Under the pieces are notes generated by a model. The model worked only from the letters and a program-made list of their open reading frames with translations. It did no database searches and was not told the origin of the DNA. A program made the position numbers and the translations under genes. From Marisa cornuarietis (lineage: Eukaryota > Mollusca > Gastropoda > Architaenioglossa > Ampullariidae), in contig SMMW01000555.1 in the NCBI GenBank assembly GCA_004794655.1, positions 310,001 through 374,000 on the forward strand: a stretch of DNA of 64,000 nucleotides, written 5' to 3'. Numbering within the stretch: position 1 is the first letter of the stretch; the number at the start of each line of letters is the position of its first letter. Positions 12,801 to 24,195 of this stretch are shown in pieces.

Positions 12801-15800
12801 AGAGAGCGAGAGGGAGTGCACATAAAAAGGCGTTCATACAAGTAAGCGGGATCAGTGACTATTGCAGCAGAGATGCCAGCTTCTAGTTAATTCTTCCCGT
12901 TACAAGAAGCCAGTTAAGATCCATTAATAGTAGAGTGGTTGGTTGGCAATGTCGCGCGCTCAAAAGTCCCAGTGCCATTATAAATTTTTTTTTAAGTGAC
13001 TGAATAGCCGTCATTACAACTAGAGAATAACAATAATCGAGTCTCTAAAGAATGTAAGAAATAACACGCAGTTTTGTGGAATAACATCCTTTCTTCATCT
13101 CTTTCGACATGAGAGCTCAGCTGCAATGATCGACCAGCAGCTGAAAGGTTTCCAGTTGTGGAGACTTTTTTCCCTTCCGGAACTGAGTCTGCGAACCATG
13201 TTCAACTTGGGTTTAGAGGGGGTGTAGAGGGAGTGTTCTTCCTTGTTAAGAACAAAACTGGCATCGACGATGATCGCCGAGCCATGTAAAACAGATTTAG
13301 GTTCAGCTGGGACACGGATTTAAGTATTGTTCTGACCATTGACTGCAAACTCCCGAGGTCCAGTAATGGGAAAATAAAAGGCGGCAGAAGGAGAATGAGC
13401 TCCTTCGTGAGAGTGACTATGCGGTATATAAATCAAATTATTATTATTATGTGTGTGTGTGTGCGCGCGCGCGCGGGTGTATGCATGTGTGTGTGTGTGT
13501 GTGTGTGTGGAAAGAGCGAGAGGGCCAGAATAATCAGGCATGGTGTTTATATTGTTGAATATATGTCTATATTTGTGGGAAGGGTGGGAAGGAAACCACG
13601 TCTAGCTGGAGTGTACCTGATGGCAACTGGTGGGAAAATACCTGCACACAGTGTGGGTAAGTTGACTTCGAAAAACTGTTGTATTCTTCTGACGCTCGAT
13701 TCGGTTCTCTCGATTTATTTTTTAAATTTTAAGTAAACGATGTCAAATTACGCCCATAATTTTGCATACAGTGATTTTTCTTGTTTCACTTTTTTAAAAA
13801 AACAACTAAGGTTTATTAGCAGTTATTTCCTTTGTACGTGTCTGTATGTAAAGGATGGCTCAAATGTGAATGCGGATATATAAGTCGTTCATATGAGGAA
13901 GGAGACGTAATTGACGAGAGATTGAAGGTAAGAAGTAGATATGATTGTTGAGACTTATTCAGGTAAACAGTATTTGTGATCCAACTCATCTATAGGATTT
14001 TTCTTTGTTATTTGTGTGTTCCAGAGTACCTCGAGGCTGCTTGCGACTTCCCAGACGAAGACATAGAAATCCATCCCTTCGCATTTCGAACACATGCCCA
14101 TAAACTAGGTAGAGGGATCACATTTTTCAGCAAAAACTCTTCTTGGGAAGTTTGTCAGGCATGTTCTACCATCAAGCTTATCAGCATTCACAGTTTATAG
14201 TTATAGGTCTACTATATTTTTTTGTTGAAAACTCGTCCGTAAATCTACCGGATGTGGCATATTATATCATCTTCGTCATGAATGTGGCACAGGTCGCATG
14301 TTATTTGTATTATTGACAGAATGTCTTAAGAAATGCTTAAGAATAAGGTTACAAAAACAGTCGCACCAGTGCATATCTAATAAATTTATTAACGTTTAAA
14401 TTAATAAATTTCCCTTTGTGGTGAAGAGTTACTGACATAAAAACTAAAGCTGACAGTGCTGCTACTGAGACAGTTCTGCTGATTAAATCCATCCACAGAA
14501 CGCTTGATATCTATTATAATAAAAAGTACTGCTTTCTTGGTCTTAACAGTCAGATTTTCAGATGTCTGGGAAGAAATTATCCTTGTAAGGAAATAAAGAT
14601 CTAGGTACTTGTACGTGTTCACCATCTTCTTCTATATACTTCCATAGAGCCACCTTCATTCGCTGCTAGAAACCTTCTTTTCTAGAGACAATATTACTTT
14701 ATTTAAATTAACAGTGAGGCTAAGAGTTATTAGCGTTTTATGCAATACATTCAGCTAACTTTTCTATTCCTACTGTAGTTTCTGACATCAAAATATACAA
14801 AATAATCTTCAGCAAATAACAGAATATTTTTGCGTAAATTCACGCGAAGAAGCTGCCCCATACTTTTAATTGTTTACATGTTCTATAGATAGCTCATTAA
14901 TAAAGAAAAAAAAACGAAAAGCTTGAAAGGCATTTTCTTCTACGTTTGACATCTGCGCACTCAGATGCTCCTGCCGTTGAATATCGCACAGCTAGCAGTG
15001 CAGCGGTCTTTTCCACGGGAAGTTGTTGGGTATTAAGGTCCACTCTATTCAATCACAGCTCCTGGTGCTTTTCCTTGGGATATGGCATTCAGGCAATATG
15101 TTTCGGAGTCTTCTGTGAGTAGACTCACTAACACTGGGCTGGGCCTGAAATGCCTGTCTTCTTATGAGTATTCAAACCACAATTCGTCGTACGAAGGTGG
15201 TAGACGAGGGCACATTTGTCGAGCTGCTGAATGAGCGTGACTGGTATCCAGAAGTGACCCAGTCTCCTCTGTATCATTTCTGTCTTGTTGTCTGTAAAGA
15301 TGGAGATGCATCTTAGGATTGTTTATCAGATGAAAAGACGTCGTAAGAACTTCTGCTTTGAAGTTGGAGCAAGACACTCGACCTGGAGCCCAGATATATC
15401 TGTAAGTGAGATTTAGATGTCTCCATCTCCTTTGTAAGTGGCCGTTTCCTCTGCTCCATCTGTGTAAACAGAGGTCCAGAAGCTTGGTGGGTATAGATTG
15501 TCAATCGTAAGGAGGGCGAAGGTCTTGAGCTTTTAGGAGGATGGTCTTTTTAAGAAATGAAAGGAATGGTGATGGCTTCCATCCCTTAGTTGACTCTTTA
15601 ATCTGGCAAGCTGGGATCTGTGTAGGATGTCATATAATTAAAGATCCCCCAACACTCTAATCTTTTTGCATTTGTGATGTTTATGTTTTGTATCTTTCGT
15701 TGGTTCTTTGATGGTTGGTTGCATGATCATGTAAGAGATGTGAAGGAAGACTCTTCATTTTCTCTCCACTGCATGAAGACTTTGAGGCTACGTCTCCTCG

Positions 15801-18800
15801 CTACAGGCTGTCTATCGACCATCTTCTCCATACACCGACTCGGGTAGATTTCATGGTGCCAAGGGTCAGGAGCAGCTCCAAATTTTAGATGGTGTCTAGT
15901 TTGCTGGTGTCGATCTTTGCTGGTGTTCCGAATGATGTTGAGGCCTATTCTATAACTAGCCTGTGTCTGTGTAGACCTGGGACAAGATCCTGGAGACGGC
16001 ACCCTTGTTTATCCTTGCTATCTCCTTGACCAGTGCTAACTTTATGATGCTCCTTTTCTCCATCACTTCAATATCACACTTCCACGTGAGTCTTCTGTCT
16101 AGTGTCACTCATAGAAATGTTGACGTGTCTGTGAGTATTGCCTCGGAGCCATAGGATGACAATCTCGTTTGCAGGGTAAATAGTAAAAAAGGCTGTGGAT
16201 GTCTTGATGGTGTTGACTATGAGGCTTCATTCCTCTGTCCACTGAGCAATGTATTATTTTTCTATTTTAGTAGTTCGTTTTATTGAAAGCTTTTAACACT
16301 TGAAAGGTGTCATCTTTTTATTTTTGTCATTAAATATCGTTCATGTCTTGATTTTCAAACTTTTGGCAAAATGTCTGTATTTGTTTGATGGGGATTGGTT
16401 ACTTTTAAGATTTTTTAAGATATACACTAGTCGAAATTTCGCTCTTGGACTATGCCTTCAACAAAATATAAATGGACCATTTGTTTGAGATTAAACACGC
16501 TGATTGAAAAAGCCTTAACAGTTATTTGTTTTGCCTAGGTCGAGTTATATCTGGATACCGCGTGAGAAACGGACAGTGGGAAGAAATAGGACGTCAGGAT
16601 CCAAGACTGCCAGAGGTAGGCTTTCCTTTTCAGTAATAGAAATGTGTTATTTGGACAAAATTCTTTAATAATATTTGTGAATCCGATTGTGGATCAATCG
16701 TACTTTTATGAGATACAAGTTGTAGCTTTGGTCGGAAATGAGATCATATATAATAATTTAGCACTTTTGATGAACTGTTTGATGCCATAGACCTCGCCAA
16801 GTGGAGCTTTTATCGCATCATTGACAGTTTTCTGAGGTTTAAATCTCTTTTAATAGTTATCTATTGATGTAACATCTCTTCATCGGTGCTGACCACTGGG
16901 GGCTTTCTCCGGCGTTTACCTCTTCCACTTATACAAGGTGGAACACTAAAAAGTAGCCGGGCTCTGGTCCGAGCGAGGCAGAGCGGGCTACTTTTAAGTG
17001 GCCTACCCTCTAGGTAGGAGGAAACACTCTCCTGTCCAAACATCCGTCCAACCAAGAAATATTTTTTTACTTCTCTACTTCTGATAATTACTACATACCT
17101 GCCATTTTTGGGAATAGAGGTATAGAAAAAAGAAAAGTTGATACTCAACCGTAAGCCTTCAGAAACCTGTTTCTGACCAGACCACAGCTATCCAAAAAGA
17201 TTGAGTGGACACCAGTCCGATAACGGCTCCCGAAACTGTAGTCAAGACGTTGGAGCACTGACACAAGACGGCGCCTCAGTTGAGCTCCAAGCGAAACTGC
17301 TGCCCAAAAAAGAGCATTGTTCACCATCACCCAGAAGTCAGCCATGTTCTTAGAGCGTTGGTGGATCCGCATGTTGTAATTAATTGTAATGTAATCAATA
17401 CAGTATCTGCTTGGATGCATCGAGGGCTGAATTCTGGGGTTTCAGACCAGCAGCGGCAAGTTACGAAATGTTTAAATCTCATGCGTTACTTACTAGTATT
17501 CCTTCGCCTCCACCTACTCATGCCATAGACCAAAACATTTGTCAGAGATTGTCAGCCTGACTGTTTAAGCCAAAACAAAGAACAGAAAACAACAATAATC
17601 CGATAAAAAATTAAAACTAGAAATATCAAGAATAAAAAAACTTGCGGATTTGCTTCACTCGCAAAAAAAACATTTAACTAAGTCTGCAAAACGCAACTCA
17701 ACTCAGCTTGTAACTCAAATATGTGTGGTAACGTGACTGCCACTCGTCCACAAGGACTGGTTGCAGGGCATAAAAGCACAACTGCTATTCCAAGGCGTGC
17801 ATTTGTAATGTTTGTAACACAAGTGGAAGAGAGTGACAACAGTTTGTGTGTATAGGTTTTACCACCAATCATGCAGGGTTAATTTGATATTTGCGAAAAT
17901 TGGTCATCATTTAAAATTTTCTCTTATCGTCTCAATAAACAGGACAAAAAATCCATGAAAATTTCACAGTATAATAGATGGAATTAAGTATTTACGTTAT
18001 CTTTTCGCTTTTTTAAAGTCCATATCAAAATGAGCAACATTAAGCATAGACCTTATATGATTACTGTAAGGACAGAGGTCTGTCACTGCACAATGAAGGG
18101 TATAAATAAGTCGTTGAAAGACACCTGAAAATGCCATTTGTTAGCCTATAACTTAATATCAGCAGGGATGGCACTAAAAATATTATCTTTTTACCTAGAT
18201 CATATTCCATTGATAACAAACCTGAACCCGGGAGGTGCAGTGGAATCAGCTGCGGTATTCGTGGTTTCCAGCAGTTCTTCAGGGCCGCCAGACTAAAGAG
18301 GACCTATCATCGCTTTTCCTAAACAGTCTACTATTGTTACTCGCAGCGTTATCTATGGCCGGCCATAATATAAGCGTTCGGTCTATAACAACTCTCCTAC
18401 TTAATAAGCTACGTCTTTTAAATGTTATTAAGGATCCTTCCAAAGTTGCTAGAGAAAGAGAAATATAATACTGTGGACTGAGTAACCTTAATTTGCTTAT
18501 TCTTTTGCAGATGTTCTACAATGTTTCTAATCCAAACCTCACAATAAAGAAAGGAGATATTTTGGTGAGTTAAGCCATTCTGTTTAAAAAAGATATGTTA
18601 ACATGGCATTCACCAGGGCTGAGTGTTATGTATTCTGTCGTCTTTGCAACACAACGCAGGGGGAACTATGTTTGCTTTAAAAATATTTTATTGTGCTGTT
18701 TAAATTGGTACGTGTACATGTATATTGCATAAGGTAGAAAGGATTAATAGTATAGGTACTTTTTGCATGATTATGGCGTGACCTATTTTTGTTGTTTAGT

Positions 18801-21800
18801 ATCATGTCAGCCCATTCCTGAACACAAATGAAGTGTTTCGAAAAATTAAATTACGTCTGTAAATTTTCACGAGATTCTTTTTATTTTTTATTTTACTCGT
18901 ATATGGAGGCAAGTTTATTGTCCTAGCTCTTGGTGCAAACTTGTGATGGCGAAACCCTATGGGTGCATTTTTTGTAAAGGTCCTAACGCAGATCAACAGT
19001 AAAGACGAAAAGTGACTCTATATCTAGACTTAGTCTTGACTAAATTGATTGCCAACCTTAAGTGACCAGAGGATATTTGTCACCTTGCTCAGACCAGTCT
19101 TTTGTGCCTTCAACGATTCGGCTTTTGTGTTGGGACGATGGGGTCCTACTTGGAACGATATGCTGCGTCTTGGGGCGAAATGACTAGCCTCTTCTAAAAA
19201 AAAATAGTATTGATGACAATATGCACTGTTACTTTTTTCTTTACCACAAGCAAAGTAAAGTAATTGTCATCACAAACATTACCTTACTGATACATGCTCG
19301 TGACATATTTAATGTACTCTTAGTGTTTTGTACACTGATTATTCGGGGATGGGAGGGTGTTTGTGAGTGTATTTCAGTTATTTGTATACGTAACAAGATT
19401 TATACTTAAATTGTTAAAACTTTATCGTTATTTCAAGTGTAATATGGTAAAATAACTTCGTCGTATGATCTGTTTATCTGACTACCAAATCAAGTTAACA
19501 AGCATCCCGAGAACGAATAAAGGATGATTCGATGATTCTGGTTGATAATAAAAGATACTAAATCTTATCAAATACCAGCGTTAATACATACCTCCAATAC
19601 CTACCTAAAATGTACTGGTTTTTTTGTAATAGAAAAAATTGTAATAGAATTAATTGTTATTTCTATCTTGCAATTCATAAAGATCCGAATGTTTTTATTT
19701 ATATTTCATGACAGGCAGCAAGATGCACAATGGAGAATGAGTTAGACCATGATGTTTATGTTGGGTAAGTAATTCATTTGCATTTTGTGGTTATAAATTC
19801 ATGACTTGAGTCACGAATAAAGCTTATGGATGTGAGTAGAGTTGAATATCAGGTCAGCCAAATTAATTTTGGTACTAAGTTTGTCCCTCTATGTGGTAAA
19901 GAGGTAGTTAAAACGTCATTCATATATTATTTTATCGTGTCTCTGGGTAGCAGTATATACCTAATATAGCTGGATGATATCCTCCGTGTTGGTTTTCTTT
20001 TCTGTTAAATAGCCACTCATCTTTGACTCCAGTCGGATCGTTTGAACAATTACAACTGCTTATATACCGGGTGCGCCACTTAAAAGTACATCGTCTGAAC
20101 GTATTATAGAGGCGAGCTACCATTAAGTGGCCCACTCCGTCTAATTCTTTTTAACAAACGAGTCAACAATTAAGAAATTTTAAACTGTAATTTTAAAAAC
20201 TTTTAAAAACAAGCTTTTTTCTCCTCAATCACTTTTTCGAAACAGTGTTTTAACAAAATGACATCATAACATTTCATGCCAGAATAGCAAATTATGGTAG
20301 CAGCGGAGTAATATAAGTACTACAGATTAATACACACCCCTTCTGTACACAGGACTGATATCCCCCAGATGAAACATTACAGGACTGATATTTAGCAGGT
20401 GAAATAATACAGTGTTTGTCATCCGGTGCATTTTCAGAAGTAAACATTTTCTTCCATTTAAACATTCTACGCATCATATTCGTGTAAGTTATGAGTTCAT
20501 ATTGTAATTTTGAAGTCTGCACAACAAATAATCTGCTCGTAACAAGAGTTTATATAGATGACAATAAGTGAAGAGATACTGTATCGAAAGCACATGTTTT
20601 CCCGTCAATTTATTATACAAGTGTTGTCAAAAACTGTGAAGGAGGAAAAAGAAATGTTTACTTTCCTTGTAGATCTGGCTATGAGCAAAATTCAAAAAGG
20701 AAAACACTGAGCTAAATAGCGGTAGTAAAGATAATGAAATCTAAGCAACCGAGTGAGGAAGACCACAAGAGACAATGTAGAAAGATTTAGTCAAGAGTGA
20801 TAAAGCTAAAAAAATAAATAGAAAAAAACTTAGTAAACCTGTCTCTGAAAATGACATCATGGAGGGTAAAAGCGTTAACTTACTGCATATGTGTAGGAAC
20901 TTGAAATGCTGTGATAATGATAACTGTAATTTTGACTGGTTTCAGTAACTGTATTGGTGTTACATTAAAAAAATGATTTTGCAATACATGCATGCATTTT
21001 GCAGTTTAAAAGTTAAGAAGTCACAACCAAAAAGACTTTCTAAGACAGAAATTGTACGCGTTACTCGCCGGCATCCTTTGTATCAACAATTTCTTACTGC
21101 AGATTTAACTGTTATCGTGTTTCGAAAGGTTGGTCATGTCATCACTCATCAGACTAGGGGATGTCGGGGAAATCCCCCTTTTGGTAGACTTTGTGTACAC
21201 GACTCTCTTACATGTTGTATACGGTTGTTTCTTTAGACATGCTGTTTTCTAAATACAAAAAGTAATTAGAAATCAAGGTGAAGAAATGAAAAAAAAATTA
21301 ACTGAAAGATGGCGAGAAGTCGGAACGCCTGTAGCTGTTATCTTGTTTTTGTTACTCAACGATATCCACCAAACTGGCGCCACGGGTCTCTGATTCCCCT
21401 CAGATGAAACCCCTCTATATGCTGAAAGAGACAATAGACGTTTAGTTCTGTAGTCCGTGCGTCCTAACATTTACACGCTGACAGTTCATCACAGCACGGA
21501 CGTGGTGGACTGCTGTCTGTCTGCCGAGACCAACGCTTAGCCTTTTGCGAAGTCATCCGCTGTTAGTCTCGGCGAGCTTAAACAATGAATGTGACTAAAC
21601 CTGAAGCTTTGTACACACCAGCCTCCTTCTATGACTTAGCTGAAAAAATCGTCTGCAAGCAGTCCAGTAATACAAGTTCGTGAACATAGGACACGGTCTG
21701 TGGTCACCTTGGTTTTTTACTGTTGTACGTGGAAGAAATGGGTACATTTCAACCTAAAGAAATGATTATCTTGATAGTATTTCTGTATTCTTTTTGCAGA

Positions 21801-23521
21801 GCTACTTCAAATGATGAAATGTGTAACTTCTATATCATGTACTACACGCAAGGCAGTCAGTCCTTAACAGAGGATATTTGTCTAACCGAGGTAGATTTTT
21901 CTATATCGTGTGATATGCCATAGTCTTGTTTGTTGGATATTTCATTTACACTGCATGATGAAGCAACAGAAATAATTAAACTTATTTTTATGGGAAATAA
22001 ATATTTCAAATATGCGATATATGATTAAAGCCTGTGAAAAATATATTGCATTTAAATTGATATTCATGTTGATATTCATCTAGTTCATATAAGCATTATC
22101 TCCATTATTCAATGCCTAAACGTTTTGACATCATACAAACAGGACTGTCTATTGGAACCTCTAGCTGTTCATCTGAATCCATATTTTAATCTTGAACATT
22201 TGTATACAGTAGTTCATTGGAAAATCAAACATTTTGACAAATAATTTTGGCCTCATGGTAATATTTGGTTAAATAATGCTGTCTATACTTTGTACACTAC
22301 TTTTTTAACAGGGTCCTCCGTTGTGGTACTGGAATGACTTTCCAATGCAAGATCGACTTAATCTAGCACAAGTGCCGTTAAATGCTAGTGTCATTCCAGG
22401 AACAAGAAATCTACTTCAAAGGACAGCATATGCAAACTCAGCACCGTGGGATGATTATGACAACACACAACTAAATTATGATTCAGGTAGGAAAATAAAA
22501 TGCATGCACGTAGATACAGATCATGTGGGATTTCTTGTTTTCTGAATATTTCACAATACAATCCACATCATATATGTTCATGTGCAGTATCAGTTGCAGT
22601 TAACACAGAATGTACAAAAACCCTTTCCTTCCCTTCATCCTTATTTCTGGAACTGACTCATTTTTGAATTTTTCAGATATTTTCCCATCGATTGACCACA
22701 CTTAAAACCAGTTTTATAAATAAAATTTAAAAGTGATATTGGTGTCCAGTTTTTCATGAAATCTCTTGGTTTGTTCCTTTTAGGGATACAAATAATGAGA
22801 CCTTCCGTTTTGGGTAGCTCTTTTATAAAGGTATCATTTAAGGACCAGATGATAAAAAATCTGTTTTCTACTGAAGGATTTTTTAAAATTCTACAGTGAA
22901 GCCATCTGTCCCAGAATTTTTACCATTTTTCGTGCTCTTTAGGGTGCTATAGCTGCTTCTTCTAATTTTATTTTTTCCATCCAGAGTGCTAGCAACTTCT
23001 TGTGGCAATGTAGAAATTATGTTGCATTAATTCATCATTTTCACCATAACTCTTTTTTATATAAGTTTTCATTTGAGTCATTTCATCCTCTTGTATTCAC
23101 TTTCTTTCTATCAAGTAACCATCTAGCTCTGAAACCCAGCAATACTCTCTCCATTTTGTCATCTCTAATGACACTGTCTTTCTTTCTTTGTAATCAGAAA
23201 ATGCGACGTTCTGGTGTTAGACTAAATACCTTTGTCTATGGCGCTATAAATTATGTCAGCAGGAATGCCCCAGTTTGATTAGATACCAAAAAATGTTTTG
23301 CTTAACCTTAAAGTTTGCTTATAAACGTATAGTACTGCGTGTTAGAAATAAAACCAGCGGGTACAATAATATCGAATTTCACTTCGTGTTAAATTTCTGG
23401 CAAAAATATGAAGTTTTATATTGCAGAGGACAACGGATTTCGGCGTAATTCAGAAAGAGGCATAGAGAATGTGAACAGCGCAGAGGTCAGTGACGTGCTC
23501 TCGGATTTTCTTGGGCCTTGA
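2134..23521 (+). CDS. PHM: Peptidylglycine alpha-hydroxylating monooxygenase (monofunctional PHM)
   Basis: Copper- and ascorbate-dependent enzyme that hydroxylates the alpha carbon of C-terminal glycine in peptides in the secretory pathway, the first step of neuropeptide amidation. Coding exons: 2134-2265, 4690-4744, 7021-7108, 8728-8849, 11519-11608, 12409-12454, 13592-13656, 14025-14108, 16539-16615, 18511-18564, 19715-19764, 21800-21890, 22312-22486, 23427-23521. They join in phase with GT-AG borders to 407 aa. Residues 1 to about 20 form a hydrophobic signal peptide. Cu ligands known from the family are present: H75-H76 (TAHHILLYGC), H152 (VQVHY), H223 and H225 (FRTHAHKLG), M295 (SNDEMCNFYIMYY). 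ISGYRVRNGQW is a further family block. Bifunctional PAM enzymes carry a lyase (PAL) domain next; here a poorly conserved C-terminal stretch of about 90 residues leads to the stop, with no membrane segment, so a soluble monofunctional PHM is inferred. Exon 7 has an alternative acceptor. Several introns carry LINE debris. Confidence 0.93.
2266..4689 (+). other. PHM intron 1, no recognised gene
   Basis: The longest open stretch inside (3464-4030, 188 codons) and an overlapping antisense stretch (3508-3909) show no domain, no homology I recognise and no splice-compatible link to PHM. I treat them as chance ORFs in non-coding DNA. Confidence 0.5.
5738..5781. repeat. Perfect snap-back palindrome flanked by 8-bp direct repeats
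   Basis: Arms CACGGACCTTCAT (5746-5758) and ATGAAGGTCCGTG (5761-5773) are perfect inverted copies separated by only AG. The unit is bracketed by CCTAAAAT at 5738-5745 and 5774-5781. It lies in PHM intron 2. Confidence 0.9.
7170..7775 (+). mobile_element. Rex1-like LINE 3' fragment
   Basis: Translation in pieces gives the C-terminal part of a reverse transcriptase: VKYLGTIFDRRLGWDVN, then KKAQQRLFLF, then FYRSHIESVLSFSFICFYN. The 3' end reads GAATTGCCCTTCGGGACGAA followed by TAAAGTATTATC, the tail style of Rex1/Babar elements. One frameshift lies near 7290. It overlaps the PHM intron after exon 3 and is 5' truncated. A related copy lies at 44520-46170. Confidence 0.75.
9015..9470 (+). mobile_element. 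Rex1-like LINE fragment, reverse-transcriptase palm
   Basis: The sequence encodes a decayed palm region: DFSSGFNPI, WIMDYSLFLVDRQQRLF, then TGSLQGYVLSPLLFIIYTN and VKFSNDFALL (a mutated form of the usual Y-A/S-D-D block, here FSND), then AWCDDN. It sits in the PHM intron between exons 4 and 5, ends in an (AAT)n stretch and is not functional. Confidence 0.72.
9739..9803. repeat. (CA)n microsatellite
   Basis: About 65 bp of uninterrupted CA dinucleotides in the PHM intron after exon 4. Confidence 0.97.
10060..11010 (-). mobile_element. Internally deleted RTE-like LINE copy
   Basis: On the minus strand an endonuclease start (GTTTGTWNVRMLHQCG in one frame, from about 10970 downward) is followed, after loss of most of the endonuclease, by reverse-transcriptase blocks EEVERAVRSMKGGKSPGVDN, PQEWTQSVFIPLPKKGN and the STVEQIF region. 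It matches the same blocks of the near-complete element at 25801-28802, so it is a degraded member of that family, sitting in PHM intron 4. Confidence 0.78.
12686..12725. repeat. 40-bp near-perfect palindrome
   Basis: Two 20-bp arms meet without a spacer at 12705/12706 (centre ATCTATAGAT) and differ at one position. It lies in the PHM intron after exon 6. Confidence 0.88.
13451..13509. repeat. (GT)n/(GC)n compound microsatellite
   Basis: GT repeats with an internal GC block, ending about 80 bp upstream of PHM exon 7, whose acceptor has a poor pyrimidine tract. Confidence 0.95.
15160..16250 (-). mobile_element. Degenerate LINE with RNase H domain (Jockey/I-group-like)
   Basis: Minus-strand translation, broken by stops and shifts, runs from the end of a reverse transcriptase (TSKLDTI, LGTMKSTRVGVW) into a start-of-RNase-H motif (SVYTDGAEETATYKGDGD). 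This order, RT then RNase H, is that of Jockey/I-group LINEs. It lies in the PHM intron after exon 8 and is non-functional. Confidence 0.6.
16944..17001. repeat. Foldback repeat, copy 1
   Basis: Imperfect inverted repeat: CACTAAAAAGTAGCC at the left pairs with GGGCTACTTTTAAGTGG at the right, with CTCTG/CAGAG extending the stem. A similar foldback with the same CCACTTAAAAGTA end lies at 20076-20130, suggesting a small MITE-like family. Confidence 0.6.
20076..20130. repeat. Foldback repeat, copy 2
   Basis: CCACTTAAAAGTA at the left and TACCATTAAGTGG at the right form an imperfect stem about 55 bp across. The end sequence is shared with the foldback at 16944-17001. Confidence 0.55.
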
Positions 23522-23641
23522 GAGAGGAATGTCGCGAGACTGAAGTGACAGATACATTCTTCCTAATGTAAATAGGCTCAGGACGGTGATGGTTTAAACT
23601 CCTCTAATCTCGAAAAACACATATTTCTTGGTTTTAAGAGT

Positions 23642-23647
23642 AATAAA
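23642..23647 (+). terminator. PHM polyadenylation signal (AATAAA)
   Basis: Canonical AATAAA about 120 bp after the PHM stop codon. A second AATAAA lies at 23699-23704. Either could serve the transcript. Confidence 0.55.
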
Positions 23648-23781
23648 CAAAAATCAGAATTGTTTCTGATGAAGAAAGTTGGATTCTTTCCTTTTAGCAA
23701 TAAAATGAAAGTAACGAACTCCATCTTAGTCGTTTTTTGTGATGTTGTGAGAACAATTAAAATACCATTGCAGACAACAAC

Positions 23782-24195
23782 TCATTTACTGCAGGATGCT
23801 TGATCGACCAGTCCGTTCGGAAGAACTGATGATACGATCTTTGCATATTCGATGCTGTCCCGTCTGCTGCTTTGCGTGGCAAATGCATTCACAGAAGCAG
23901 TCACTTCGGTGGGTAGCACTGAAGGGGTGAACGACTTAAAAGGAAATATTACCAATAAACACACTATTAAAACATAACGTGCATAACATGCTAACCCCTT
24001 TTCTCCGAATATGTAATATCTTGTAGCAGTTCTCTCCCTAGCATCGCTTTCTCTTCTCCCTCCTGTTCCTCCGGCTGGTCGGCAGGTGACATAGAACCCG
24101 ATATTCAGTATTAACATTAAGCAAAAATCAGCGCTTGCACCTTGTTTGCGGAAAAATATCTGGTCCTTCTTGGATGAGCAATCCATTGTTTTCAT
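23782..24195 (-). other. Unassigned open reading frame with one hydrophobic segment
   Basis: A 137-codon open frame on the minus strand. I do not recognise it. It has a basic N-terminal half and one hydrophobic run (YVLIVCLLVIFPF), a layout seen in type II membrane proteins, but there is no neighbouring exon, no clear start context and no known domain. It may be a chance ORF between PHM and the LINE at 24408. Confidence 0.15.

Noticed and set aside
13451..13736. 113-codon ORF covering the GT repeat and PHM exon 7
   Set aside because: The open frame is an artefact of the dinucleotide repeat; only 13592-13656 is coding by family alignment.
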